A stretch of DNA of 64,000 nt from Desulfitibacter alkalitolerans DSM 16504 (GCF_000620305.1 NZ_KK211102.1:146504-210503), one strand, 5' to 3'; shown: positions 35,360 to 44,379, numbered from the stretch's first letter. The notes: generated by a model not told the origin, from the sequence alone. Made by a program: numbers and translations.

Positions 35360-36188
35360 CTTTGGCGCCTCCATCTCCACTAAACTTCTCATTTTTATAG
35401 TTTTTTCTGGCTATCCCAAAGGTTGCAATGCCAATTGCAGCTACAGCAGCTGTAACAAATAGCCCTCCAGTATGTAAATAATCCTTCCATCCCCTTAAGA
35501 GTAGATTTAATGTTGGTTCCTCTGGGTAACCATAAGCTTCAGGATTATCACCCAAAATTAGCAGGACACCTAATCCTCCCAGGGTACTGCCCCCATAAAG
35601 ATTTGCCCTGGGATATTTGGTTGTTAAACTGTCTGTACTAGCTGCTCCTGCAGCAATGATTTTTTCCCTGGCACCAAATTGAAGGGCCCTTACTGGACAG
35701 GCACTAACACATCTAGGAAGCATCCCCCTGCTGGTGAGTTCTCTACAGCCAACACATTTGTTGACCCTGTTTTTATATAGAGAGATGATATTATAAGGAC
35801 ACACCTTCATACAGTAGCCACAGCCAATGCAGGTATTCCTGTTAACATATGTAAAGCCATTATCTCCCTTATAGAGGGTACGAGTTGGACATGCTTTAAC
35901 ACAGGGAGCATCATGGCAGTGCATACATGAAATCCTTTTTTTATAGAGCATGCCGTCCTTCTTATGCTGTTCAACAATTAAATATGGATGGTTAGGATCA
36001 ACCTCGTAAAGGTCACTACAGGCCTTTACACATCTTTGACAGTTGACACATTTAACATTATCCATGAGAATTGCCTCTTTGTTATTATCCGCTAATACTG
36101 ATGCAGCGCTTAGAGGATTTATTGCAACAGCAAACCCGGCAGTTAAAGATGTTTTGATAAATCTCCTGCGTTCCATGTTAATAACCAT
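35352..36188 (-). CDS. Tat-exported 4Fe-4S electron-transfer protein (ExtO / FdnH-like)
   Basis: A 278-residue iron-sulfur subunit. The twin-arginine signal is RRRFIKTS (about 7-14). Four cysteine clusters follow: CVNCQRCVKAC (about 47-57), CMHCHDAPCVKACP (about 88-101), CIGCGYCMKVCP (about 119-130) and CVGCRELTSRGMLPRCVSACP (about 142-162). One hydrophobic helix near the C-terminus (about 240-262) anchors it outside the membrane. This FdnH/HybA architecture relays electrons between the cytochrome b and extracellular redox proteins. It is translationally coupled to the b-type cytochrome gene. Confidence 0.88.
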   Translation of the reverse strand: MVINMERRRFIKTSLTAGFAVAINPLSAASVLADNNKEAILMDNVKCVNCQRCVKACSDLYEVDPNHPYLIVEQHKKDGMLYKKRISCMHCHDAPCVKACPTRTLYKGDNGFTYVNRNTCIGCGYCMKVCPYNIISLYKNRVNKCVGCRELTSRGMLPRCVSACPVRALQFGAREKIIAAGAASTDSLTTKYPRANLYGGSTLGGLGVLLILGDNPEAYGYPEEPTLNLLLRGWKDYLHTGGLFVTAAVAAIGIATFGIARKNYKNEKFSGDGGAKDE

Positions 36189-36380
36189 GGTAAGTTCACC
36201 CCTCCTGCAGGTGGTTTTTTTTGCCTTAAAAAATTCTTTTTATATCATGTCGGCTTTTGATACCGTTATTTTCCTTATTGTAAACTAACTAAAGTGCATA
36301 TGGCTTGTATTCTAGTTTTTACTTTAATAGCGTATTAGTATATTAGTACCTTTAGGGATTTTTAATGGATTTATTTATAA

Positions 36381-36419
36381 GGATAAACAGGAAAAAATCC
36401 TGCCTTTTCCTGTTTATCC
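36381..36419 (-). terminator. 15-bp hairpin between the rhodanese and 4Fe-4S genes
   Basis: GGATAAACAGGAAAA / TTTTCCTGTTTATCC is a perfect stem with a 9-nt loop, but only weak T content follows on the minus strand. It is probably a leaky terminator or mRNA-processing barrier inside the ext-like operon. Confidence 0.6.
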
Positions 36420-36464
36420 CTGCATCTTTTTTAAAGCCACCTATTTAAATTTCTACTCTCCCTA

Positions 36465-37445
36465 TTACGGTTTCACTACAGGCAGCTCGCTCTTTGCAAC
36501 CCAACCATCACGAACACCGTATAGTATACTTCTAGCATTGTCAAAGCCTAACATGCGAAGCACTCCCAGGGTTTGAGCAGCAGTCTGGCCAGAGTAGCAG
36601 CCAATAACTACAGGTACATTCGTAGGCAGCTCCTCTAAAACATCACCAAATTGACCCCAGGGTACATGTTTTGAGTGTTCTATATGATATGTGTCATAGT
36701 CATGGGCTTCACCCTTTGCAGCTCTAATATCATAAACCACTGCAGACATGGGGTTAGCCTGAAGCTCCTCATAAAATGCTTTCTGGGGATCGCCAACACC
36801 TATAAACCCAATTTGGCCAGCAGCAATTTCAGCAGCGTATTCCCCGGCCCTATTCCAGATAATTTCTTCCTCAGGGGTACGAGGCGAGGATACTGGAGGA
36901 AGATCAAAGGCAGATACCATTCCAGTTTCATCTAGTGTGAATTTACCCCTTTCTACCCATCCCAAATCGATTCCATAAAACATAGATGTAACATTTTCAA
37001 AACCGGCCATTCTCAGGTAGGCAACAGTATATCCTGCATTTTGACCAGTATAGCATGTGACAAATACAGGTTTATTTCTGGGAATACGGTCCATTATCTC
37101 TGCAACCTTGCCCCTGTCAACATGAACAGCTCCTGGTATATGTCCCTTTTCAAAATCCTCGCCACTGCGAATGTCAATTATTAAGGCTGAATCAGGATTA
37201 TCGTCCAACATTTCTTTAATCTTAACAAAATCTGTTATGTTATTGTTACCGGCAGCAATATGGGCAAAGTAGTCCTTTGCAGCCTGCTTTAACACTTCCT
37301 GTGGATCTAAAGCTGGCTCTTGTGGTGCAGGCTGCTCCTGGGTTGGTGGTGGGCTGGTTTGTTGTTGACCACCACATCCCGCTAAACTAAATATGAACAT
37401 CCCTGCTATTAATAACAAAACTATCCATCTCATTCTTTTTGCCAC
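36465..37445 (-). CDS. Lipoprotein with two rhodanese domains (ExtH-like)
   Basis: A 326-residue lipoprotein: signal peptide with lipobox LAGC (about 21-24), a Pro/Gln-rich linker, then two rhodanese domains (about 70-175 and 200-320). Both retain the active-site cysteine: VTCYTGQNAGY (about 129-139) and IGCYSGQTAAQ (about 283-293). Rhodaneses move sulfane sulfur, and some bind selenium. In Geobacter the rhodanese-like lipoprotein ExtH belongs to a locus needed for selenite and tellurite reduction. Its place between a multihaem cytochrome and the quinone-side pair supports an extracytoplasmic chalcogen-handling role here; that is inference. Confidence 0.87.
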   Translation of the reverse strand: MAKRMRWIVLLLIAGMFIFSLAGCGGQQQTSPPPTQEQPAPQEPALDPQEVLKQAAKDYFAHIAAGNNNITDFVKIKEMLDDNPDSALIIDIRSGEDFEKGHIPGAVHVDRGKVAEIMDRIPRNKPVFVTCYTGQNAGYTVAYLRMAGFENVTSMFYGIDLGWVERGKFTLDETGMVSAFDLPPVSSPRTPEEEIIWNRAGEYAAEIAAGQIGFIGVGDPQKAFYEELQANPMSAVVYDIRAAKGEAHDYDTYHIEHSKHVPWGQFGDVLEELPTNVPVVIGCYSGQTAAQTLGVLRMLGFDNARSILYGVRDGWVAKSELPVVKP

Positions 37446-37542
37446 AGTAAACTCCTCCCCTTTAATTTTTTCATTTTACAAGACTTTAACTGCAATATGT
37501 ATTTCCTGCAACCACCTCCTGTGTCATTTATGGATTTTATAT

Positions 37543-37604
37543 TTTAAGCTTTAAGCTTTAAGTTTTAAGTTTTAAGTTTTAAGTTTTAAGTTTTAAGTCT
37601 TAAG
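37543..37604. repeat. Tandem 7-bp repeat (TTTAAGY), about eight copies
   Basis: Units TTTAAGC (2 copies) and TTTAAGT (6 copies) run without interruption from 37543 to 37598, and a degenerate CTTAAGG follows. The array touches the stop codon of the multihaem cytochrome gene and lies in front of the rhodanese gene in the operon. Confidence 0.9.
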
Positions 37605-38919
37605 GCAGTTCCTGGATCAACAGTTTTTTATTTGCCTTGCTGTCATTTTCCCTTAAATCCCTCTCTTGAAGAAATATATAGGGATTGCCGTGACAGGCAT
37701 CGCAGCTGGCATTTTGAATAGTCTGCCGTTGAATATTATGGGTTGGGGAATACTTCCAGTTAGGTATTGTGTCATAATTGGGTAGTTCTCCCCCTAAACT
37801 TTTAAAGCTATCTGGTGTAGTAGGAATGTGGCGAAGCGTCATATATTTATATGGTCTTTCTTCGGTCCTTTCTGGATTAAGACCAATTTTAAACATTAGC
37901 CTGCTGGTACTCATACCCTCCACCTTTCCATCATCCTTCAGTTTTGTATGGCAGTCAAAGCAGTTGTTGTTGGCCGAAGCATGACAGACTTGACAGTTCA
38001 TTAAATCCTCTCCATGAACCATGTGAGCCTCAATGTCAGACTGGGCATATACATTTCCATGACAATCTGTACAGGCCGGCAGAGGAACATCATACATGTT
38101 TTGCTCCAACCTGCCCGTGCCGTGAAAGTTTTCTATTAAATGGCAGTCCATGCAGTCCATACCTGCTTCATAATGCACATCCTTTACATAACCAACCTGA
38201 CCCATAAACTCACCGGCATTTCGAGCCCCATGGCAGCCATAACAGGATTCCTCCATTGGAGGACGGCCGGTGAATTCATGCTGGGAGTGGAGTCCACCAC
38301 CAAAGGCTACAGGACGACTAACGTGACAGGATCCACAAGTTGCGTGGCATTTAAAGCAGTTGTTATCAAAGGCTATCTGGAGCCCTCCCCCTTCATTAAG
38401 AACACCTTCATGGGCAAAGCTTTCCAGAGAATTAGCCATGCCTTGAACCGTGTAATGTATAGAAGTAACAAATGTTTCTGCCACCTCATAATGGCAGACC
38501 CCACAAATATTGTCCGGATTGCCAGAGGGCCTAACAACTAGATCAACGTGGGCTTTATCCTTTTCCGGCACATTTTCACCACCATGACATGACCTGCATC
38601 CTATTTGCCCATGCACCGTAAACAAAAAATCATTATTAATAAGATATTTCTTGTCTCCCTCTAACTGAGGGGCAGCAACGCCTCAGCCCCCGCCTCCTCC
38701 TTCTATGACAGGAGGTATATACATGGTGGTTATAATATCGCAGTTCGTGTGACAGGCTATACAGGAATCACTATCTTTAACTTCTATGTAAGGAGTAATC
38801 TCTTCTCGGTACTCGGCTAATTTTTTGCTTGTTTTATCCACGAATTGTTCATTATTCTGACAGCCCAATATGCCTGCTGTCAAAATCCCTATAATAAAAA
38901 CCACTATAGTTCTTTTCAC
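37600..38919 (-). CDS. Eleven-haem c-type cytochrome lipoprotein with in-frame UGA (candidate selenoprotein, Ext-like)
   Basis: One reading frame of 440 codons is interrupted only by a TGA at 38685-38683 (codon 79); 19 sense codons then lead into the long haem-rich part. The start is GTG 38919, 8 nt after GGGAGG, and gives a signal peptide with lipobox ILGC. CxxCH haem sites: CIACH before the UGA, then CRSCH, CGVCH, CFKCH, CGSCH, CYGCH, CMDCH, CTDCH, CQVCH, CFDCH and CDACH after it. The UGA follows five glycines (IEGGGGG-U-GVAAP). A hairpin with G in the second loop position begins 11 nt downstream. Without decoding, the main part would have to start at TTG with no signal peptide, although c-type haems need export. 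Alternatives are a nonsense mutation or a sequencing error. Confidence 0.75.
38657..38685 (-). promoter_or_regulatory. UGA codon with bSECIS-like hairpin
   Basis: The mRNA after UGA (38685-38683) has CCCUC (38671-38667), loop AGUUA (38666-38662) and GAGGG (38661-38657). Loop distance (16 nt from UGA), a 5-bp upper stem and G in the first two loop positions fit published bacterial SECIS limits. Confidence 0.55.
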
Positions 38920-39372
38920 ATGGTTATCCTCCCTTCTATTCCTTTTATTTTCGTTATTTCTTTTAGTCATTCTTTCTTGCCGCATTTTACTTAAATATTA
39001 AGTTTTTTATTAACAATGCATATTTTCTCTTTTTCCAAATCCTATTTCGTCGCCATTGCCATTATTCCTCTTTTATTAAGTTTTATTATTTTAATTATTT
39101 AATTTTTAAATTAATGATTCTTGTCATGTTTTTTATAAGTTCTTATATTGCAAATGTCTTAGCTTCATTATCCTTACTATCAAGGTGCATGCAGTTTCTC
39201 TTTTATATATATTAAGCTTTTTTATTAGGAGAAACCTTTTGTGTTTTGTCAAATAAATAAGTAAATATAATAAACTATTTACGCTTATATTATTTTTTGC
39301 TCTTTCTGCAAATCCCTGAATGCATAATCTTGACACTGACTAAAGGACTTTAAAGCAATTAAGACTCGATTA
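38920..39372. other. Gene-free AT-rich divergent intergenic region
   Basis: About 450 bp, strongly AT-rich, between the ext-like operon and the regulator gene. It must hold the ext-like operon promoter on the minus strand, but I could not identify it with confidence. No RNA gene or convincing ORF was seen. Confidence 0.4.
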
Positions 39373-39381
39373 TGTTATAAT
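39373..39381 (+). promoter_or_regulatory. Extended -10 promoter of the HTH regulator
   Basis: TGTTATAAT matches TG-N-TATAAT exactly, 45 bp upstream of the TTG start; no good -35 is present. Confidence 0.6.
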
Positions 39382-39425
39382 CTATCTAACCAGTAGTTAA
39401 CTTTACATTAGGCAGGTGAGCAAGT

Positions 39426-40202
39426 TTGATAAATGGTGGCGAATTACGTAAATTTAGAGAAAAACAAGGTTTATCATCCCAGGAATTTGCTGATTTATTG
39501 AGGGTTCCAGAGCCTTATATACAGGATATAGAAAATAACATTAAAACAGTAAACCCCAAGGTTATATCACGAATTACTGAAACCTTTGAAATAGACAAGG
39601 ATGACTTTAATATGGAAGAATGTCAATCGGAGCTGACACTATACCTAGGAGACCAGATCAGGGCTTTACGGGAGGAAAAACAGCTGAGTCTTGAAAGACT
39701 TGGTTCATTAACAGGCTTATCTGTTACTTATCTAAGTGAAATAGAAAGAAAGCAGGCAGTACCATCATTGAGCACCTTAAAAAGAATTGCAAATGTATTT
39801 AATGTGCCAGTAAGCCTTTTTATTGGAAATACCAGAAAATGCTCCCTTGTTGTCGAGAAGTTAAAAAGGGCCAGAAAGAACAGGGGCATGTCCCAGAAGC
39901 AGCTTGCCGAAAAAGCCGGGGTTTCACCAGGATTAATAGGACAGCTTGAAACAGGAAAAGCCCAGGCTTCAATCAGAACCTTAGAGAAAATCACAAAAGC
40001 CCTGGGCGTTTCTGTTTGCTCTGTCATCTTAGAACAAGAGGATATAGAAGAAGTGATAGGAGCTTTAAGCCCTGAGCTAAGGTCTTTATTATACCAACCC
40101 AACGTTCAGGCTATTTTAGGTTCCACCTGCACCATGGAGCCTGACAAGTTAAAATTAGTCTTAAACTTCATTGACATGCTAAATAGCCCTAAGGTTGAGT
40201 AA
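39426..40202 (+). CDS. Transcription regulator with three tandem XRE-type HTH domains
   Basis: A 258-residue protein composed of three helix-turn-helix (Cro/CI) domains: residues about 5-58 (LRKFREKQGLSSQEFADLL), 75-130 (IRALREEKQLSLERLGSLTG..YLSEIERKQAVPSLSTLKRIA) and 145-200 (LKRARKNRGMSQKQLAEKAGVSPGLIGQLETGK). The first domain is the most diverged. No sensor domain is obvious; the C-terminal 55 residues are helical and may dimerise. It starts with TTG after AGGTGAG. It precedes the LutA/LutB-like pair on the same strand and may regulate it or the divergent ext-like operon. Confidence 0.88.
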   Translation: MINGGELRKFREKQGLSSQEFADLLRVPEPYIQDIENNIKTVNPKVISRITETFEIDKDDFNMEECQSELTLYLGDQIRALREEKQLSLERLGSLTGLSVTYLSEIERKQAVPSLSTLKRIANVFNVPVSLFIGNTRKCSLVVEKLKRARKNRGMSQKQLAEKAGVSPGLIGQLETGKAQASIRTLEKITKALGVSVCSVILEQEDIEEVIGALSPELRSLLYQPNVQAILGSTCTMEPDKLKLVLNFIDMLNSPKVE

Positions 40203-40341
40203 ATCTAAATATACATTTCTAATGTCTTATACTGTATACTTACCTGTTGCCTTTAAATGCCTTATTGACAATTGACATATTCTTACGTTTTAATTGTCTT
40301 AACATTAGGAATACAATTAAATAATTAGGATGTGAGGGTCT

Positions 40342-41361
40342 ATGATAAACCATAATATTAACCCAAAGGATTTTACGCTTCCCCAGTCCGTGGAAGTAAT
40401 CAGGGGTAACATCAACAAATACGGAAATCCCCTGGCATTAAAAGGCTCTGAGATAGCCTCCTGGGCCAGGGAATTGAACTTACCCCTCCAGGGCGAGGAC
40501 TATTTATTTTATACCGGCGGGGAGTACCAGCTCATTCCATATATAGATAGCCTGGTGCAAACCATGACCATGATGGATCAGGGAAGTAAAGTATTTTCTC
40601 TAATGATGGGTGTGCGTAATTTAATAGACAAAACTGGCATTAGTGCAGAAAAGCTTTATGCCAGTGTATTGTCCAAGGACCGGGACCGCTATAATATGAT
40701 ATCATACAAGGCTGCATCAATCCTCAAGGAGTTAGGGCTGAATTTCTGTTATCTAGGGGAAAGGGAGCTTTATAGTGGCGCTCTCCTTTATGAGCTTGGT
40801 TTTTGGGACGACTTAAAAGTACATGCGCAAAAGGTAGCTTCCTTGATTAATGAAACCGGTGCAAAAACTATAATTTGCCTTTCCCCCCACTCAGCTGAGG
40901 TTTTTAAATTGGTATATCCAAAGCTGATAGATGACTTTAACGTGGAGGTAAGAACCTTTGTTGACATGGTTTCTGAATTGTTAACCGCAGAAAAGAAGCT
41001 CAATCTCTCAGGCTTCTCTGGCAAAGTAGTAATCCATGATTCATGCAGGATGGCCAGGGAGCTTGGTATTACCGAGGAAATACGCAGCATCCTCAGCAGC
41101 CTTGAAGGACTCACTCTGGTAGAAGCAGAGCAAAATGGTAAATGGACTACTTGCTGTGGCGGGCCATGCAAAATATTGTTCCCAGATATATCTGGAAGAA
41201 TTGCCTGTTATAGAGTAAAAGAGTTGGAAGAAACAGGAGCTGAAGTAATCTTAACCTTTTGTCCCTATTGTATGGCTGCCATAGATAAGGGTATTGACAA
41301 CAAAAAAAGTAATATTCAAGTGGAGGATTTTATTGAATTTCTTTATAGGGGGATTGCTTAA
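40342..41361 (+). CDS. CCG-domain iron-sulfur oxidoreductase subunit (LutA/HdrB-like)
   Basis: A 339-residue protein whose C-terminal half has the cysteine-rich CCG domain: HDSCRMAR (about 232-239), TTCCGGPCKILFP (about 271-283) and CPYCMAA (about 312-318). Such domains bind a non-cubane 4Fe-4S cluster in heterodisulfide reductase B and occur in LutA and GlpC. The N-terminal half (YTGGEYQLIPYIDSLV) holds only a partial second repeat. It overlaps the next gene by 1 bp (TAATG), so the two proteins form a complex. Together they resemble the LutAB part of L-lactate dehydrogenase, but LutC is missing, so the substrate is open. Confidence 0.85.
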   Translation: MINHNINPKDFTLPQSVEVIRGNINKYGNPLALKGSEIASWARELNLPLQGEDYLFYTGGEYQLIPYIDSLVQTMTMMDQGSKVFSLMMGVRNLIDKTGISAEKLYASVLSKDRDRYNMISYKAASILKELGLNFCYLGERELYSGALLYELGFWDDLKVHAQKVASLINETGAKTIICLSPHSAEVFKLVYPKLIDDFNVEVRTFVDMVSELLTAEKKLNLSGFSGKVVIHDSCRMARELGITEEIRSILSSLEGLTLVEAEQNGKWTTCCGGPCKILFPDISGRIACYRVKELEETGAEVILTFCPYCMAAIDKGIDNKKSNIQVEDFIEFLYRGIA

Positions 41362-42569
41362 TGTCTTTAGAAAAAAAGTTCCAAAAATATACTGCTGAGC
41401 TTCACAAGGCAGCAAATGACAAAAACATTGAAGTAGCCCTTTCCCGCGCAGTTAAGTCATACAGAAGCAATACAAAGGCTGCCCTTGAAAGATATCCCCA
41501 TACAGTGCAGATGGCGGAGGAAGTAATTGAGCTAAAAAAAGAATCTATCAAAAGGATGAAGGAGTTAGTTGACCAGGCCAGAGAATCCATTGAACTAAAC
41601 AAGGGAAAGACTTATTTTGCAAAGACCAGGGAAGATGCCCTCCAGCTAGCTTATGATATTATTGGTACTAAAAAAATTGTAGTAAAGGGCAAGAGCATTC
41701 TGGCAGAAGAGTTGGAAGTTAGAGAATATCTCATTGAAAAGGGGAATGAGGTTTGGGAAACAGATCTGGGTGAATTCATCCTCCAACTAAGAAATGAAAG
41801 GCCCATGCACATTGTGTCTCCCTCCATCCATGTGCCCAGGGAGCAGGTGGCGGAAGTATTTACTGAGTTTTTCGGCCGCCCCATTGAACCAGATATTGCC
41901 AAGGAAGTTGCAGCCGTTAAGGAATTCCTTAGAGATAAGTATTTTAACGCAGATATAGGCATGAGCGGCTCTAATGTTGTAGCCGCAGACACAGGTGCAA
42001 TGGTAATAATTGAGAATGAAGGAAACGCCAGAATTTGCACAGCAGTTCCTCCGGTACATGTTGTCATGGTAGGCATTGAAAAGGTGGTCCCCACATTCCA
42101 GGATGCCATGAAGGTTTCTGAAGTAACCTGGCGTTATGCTAATTACACCGTTCCGGGTTATGTGAATATAATTAGCGGCCCCAGCAAAACAGGTGACATT
42201 GAAAAGGTTACAACCTATGGAGCCCATGGGCCAGCAGAAATTCATGTGATTTTTGTTGATAATGGACGTTCTAATATGGCTGAAGAAGACCTCTTCAAAC
42301 AAGGCTTGCATTGCCTGAGATGCGGCGGCTGTATGTACGAATGCCCGGTTTTTCAGCAGGTAGCAGGTCATTTTGGTTTCAGGTATCTAGGAGGAATTGG
42401 AGCAATCTGGACAGCATTCGTCGCCGGAGGCTTGGATAATGCAGCCCCACTAATCTATAATTGCCTGCGCTGCGGACGATGCATGGAGCGCTGTCCCGTA
42501 AAAATTGATGTCCCTTCAATGATAACCGAGCTGCGCAAAAGAATAGTATCCCTTGGATATTCAGGCTAG
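41361..42569 (+). CDS. LutB/YkgF-like LUD-domain iron-sulfur protein
   Basis: A 402-residue protein with an N-terminal LUD (lactate utilisation) domain (about 60-300; GMSGSNVVAADTGAMVIIENEGNAR is the core) and two C-terminal 4Fe-4S motifs: CLRCGGCMYECP (about 315-326) and CLRCGRCMERCP (about 371-382). LutB is the electron-carrying subunit of the LutABC lactate oxidase. It is translationally coupled to the upstream CCG protein and ends at a strong terminator, so this is a two-gene unit. Absence of LutC suggests either another lactate-type substrate or a distant third subunit. Confidence 0.87.
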   Translation: MSLEKKFQKYTAELHKAANDKNIEVALSRAVKSYRSNTKAALERYPHTVQMAEEVIELKKESIKRMKELVDQARESIELNKGKTYFAKTREDALQLAYDIIGTKKIVVKGKSILAEELEVREYLIEKGNEVWETDLGEFILQLRNERPMHIVSPSIHVPREQVAEVFTEFFGRPIEPDIAKEVAAVKEFLRDKYFNADIGMSGSNVVAADTGAMVIIENEGNARICTAVPPVHVVMVGIEKVVPTFQDAMKVSEVTWRYANYTVPGYVNIISGPSKTGDIEKVTTYGAHGPAEIHVIFVDNGRSNMAEEDLFKQGLHCLRCGGCMYECPVFQQVAGHFGFRYLGGIGAIWTAFVAGGLDNAAPLIYNCLRCGRCMERCPVKIDVPSMITELRKRIVSLGYSG

Positions 42570-42585
42570 ATCAAATTATTAATTA

Positions 42586-42615
42586 AAACAGGGTAAATAG
42601 TACCCTGTTTTTTTG
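42586..42615 (+). terminator. Terminator after the LutB-like gene
   Basis: AAACAGGGTA / TACCCTGTTT stem with a 5-nt loop, followed by TTTTT. Confidence 0.92.
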
Positions 42616-42677
42616 TGGTTCCAGCCTAGTAACACATATTGTTTAAACGTTAACTAGAGCACATGCATCTCAAATTG

Positions 42678-44357
42678 TTAAGAGACCTGATTGTTATATC
42701 TTGTATTAATTACTCTGGAAAATATAGTAACCAGGTATGGATCATAATATGTCCCAGCATATTTTTTAAGCTCTTCCAGGGCCTCAAACCAGGATATGCC
42801 ATTGCGATAGGGCCTGTCTGTCACCATGGCATCATAGCTATCTATAATACGCAGGATCCTTGCCCCCACAGGGATATATCTGCCACTTAGCTTGTCAGGA
42901 TAACCGCTCCCATCAAAGTTTTCATGGTGATATTTAATTATATCCGCACATTTATAAAGGAGTTTGATAGGTCGTATTATATCAGCACCATTAGTGGTGT
43001 GTTTTTTCATAACTTCCATTTCCTCACAAGTCAATGTTGTTTGTTTGCTTAATATGTATCTATCAACTTCAATCTTTCCTATATCATGCAAAAAAGCACT
43101 GTATTTTAAAATATCGGCTTCCTCTTTTGTAAAGTTCAATGTTCCAGCCATCTCTACTGCATACTCCATTACTCTTTCAGAATGCCCATAGGTATATCTA
43201 TCCTTGGCATTTATAATGCTTAAGAAGGTTCGTAACGAGCTGATAATTTCAGTTTCATCGTCTTTAAGCTTTGATTTTAGCTCATCTAGGACTGAAAAAT
43301 AAAGCTTCACTTTATTTCTGTGCATGTATTTTGCACTATAAAGGGCTTCATCAGCTACACTTAACAACTCTTTGGGAGTTTTTGCATTTTCGGGGAAGGT
43401 TGCAACACCCAGGGAAAGGGTAATGTTTTCATGAGGAAGGTGCTCTTGTCCAAAAAAGTGGATTTCTTCTACTTTTTTTCTTAACCTTTCTGCAACTTCA
43501 ACTGCTTCACCCTGAGAATAACAGGGCAGTATGATGGCAAACTCATCCCCACCATAACGGGCTGCAATACAGTTTGGCGGCAAATTTTCAGCTAATATTT
43601 TTCCTATTGTTTGTAAAACTTTATCCCCCTCTTGATGCCCAAATATATCATTGTAATACTTGAAATAATCAACATCTCCAAAAATTAGAGACAGCTGCTC
43701 TTTTTTTCGGTCAGCCGCTGATATTTTATCATGAAGGGCCTCCTGAAAATGGCGATGATTGCTAAGTTCAGTTAAGGCATCTATATTAACAAGATCTTCT
43801 AACTTTCTTCTTGTTTTATGCTCCAGTTCAGTAAAGCTGCCAATAAGCCAGGCTGCTAGAAAAAGAATGCTTATATACATAATGCTTGTGTCTAGTGTTA
43901 AGCTATGTGAGGCCATGGCTGCAGGATAATGGTAGGAAAAAATATATGCACTTTCAACTCCAGCAAAAAACAAGCCTCCCCTTACACCATGGGTAATGGC
44001 CGTGGTAATCACCGGCAAAATGAACAATATTTCAAAGGGGCTTTGCTCCTTACCAGTTAGGTTAATAACAAAAACCACAATTAAAAGCAAGGAAATGTTA
44101 AAAAAATAGCTGTACCAGGTTATCTTTTTATCAGACCGTTTTATAAAATTCTTTTCAAGATACAACAAACCTATAATTAAAAAAAGTGTAAAAACCATAG
44201 CAAAGTAGAAAAAATTAAGCATATTATCACTAAAACTTTGAAAACTTTTAATTTGAAAATGGTTAACTACAGCTACGGAAACGATAATTATAGAAAAAAA
44301 TTGAGCTACTATAATAATTTCATTAACTTTTTTTGAATGTTTTCTCTTAAGATTCAA
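42678..44357 (-). CDS. Membrane GGDEF/HD-GYP protein (cyclic di-GMP synthesis and breakdown)
   Basis: A protein of about 559 residues. Five to six membrane helices fill about 12-190. The diguanylate cyclase domain (about 195-355) has DALTELSNHRHF and the intact active site YGGDEF. The HD-GYP phosphodiesterase domain (about 380-555) has HDIGK, HHE and GSGYP intact. It could therefore both make and degrade cyclic di-GMP. AAAGGGA better fits TTG 44357 than TTG 44366. It lies directly downstream of agrBD on the same strand, where agrC/agrA would usually be, with only a weak hairpin between. A quorum-to-cyclic-di-GMP link is suggested by position only. Confidence 0.9.
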   Translation of the reverse strand: MNLKRKHSKKVNEIIIVAQFFSIIIVSVAVVNHFQIKSFQSFSDNMLNFFYFAMVFTLFLIIGLLYLEKNFIKRSDKKITWYSYFFNISLLLIVVFVINLTGKEQSPFEILFILPVITTAITHGVRGGLFFAGVESAYIFSYHYPAAMASHSLTLDTSIMYISILFLAAWLIGSFTELEHKTRRKLEDLVNIDALTELSNHRHFQEALHDKISAADRKKEQLSLIFGDVDYFKYYNDIFGHQEGDKVLQTIGKILAENLPPNCIAARYGGDEFAIILPCYSQGEAVEVAERLRKKVEEIHFFGQEHLPHENITLSLGVATFPENAKTPKELLSVADEALYSAKYMHRNKVKLYFSVLDELKSKLKDDETEIISSLRTFLSIINAKDRYTYGHSERVMEYAVEMAGTLNFTKEEADILKYSAFLHDIGKIEVDRYILSKQTTLTCEEMEVMKKHTTNGADIIRPIKLLYKCADIIKYHHENFDGSGYPDKLSGRYIPVGARILRIIDSYDAMVTDRPYRNGISWFEALEELKKYAGTYYDPYLVTIFSRVINTRYNNQVS

Positions 44358-44379
44358 TTTTATCAATCCCTTTATAGAA

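Noticed and set aside
38626-38682. Two separate genes (small haem lipoprotein and multihaem cytochrome) split by a stop
   Set aside because: The frame is continuous through a single TGA, the second part has no signal peptide or ribosome site, and a SECIS-like hairpin follows. One gene is the simpler reading.
39133-39336. Minus-strand 67-codon frame upstream of the ext-like operon
   Set aside because: No ribosome site or family match; lies in AT-rich intergenic sequence.
41787-42371. Long minus-strand frames inside the LutB-like gene
   Set aside because: Antisense to a strongly supported Fe-S protein; sequence looks like noise.
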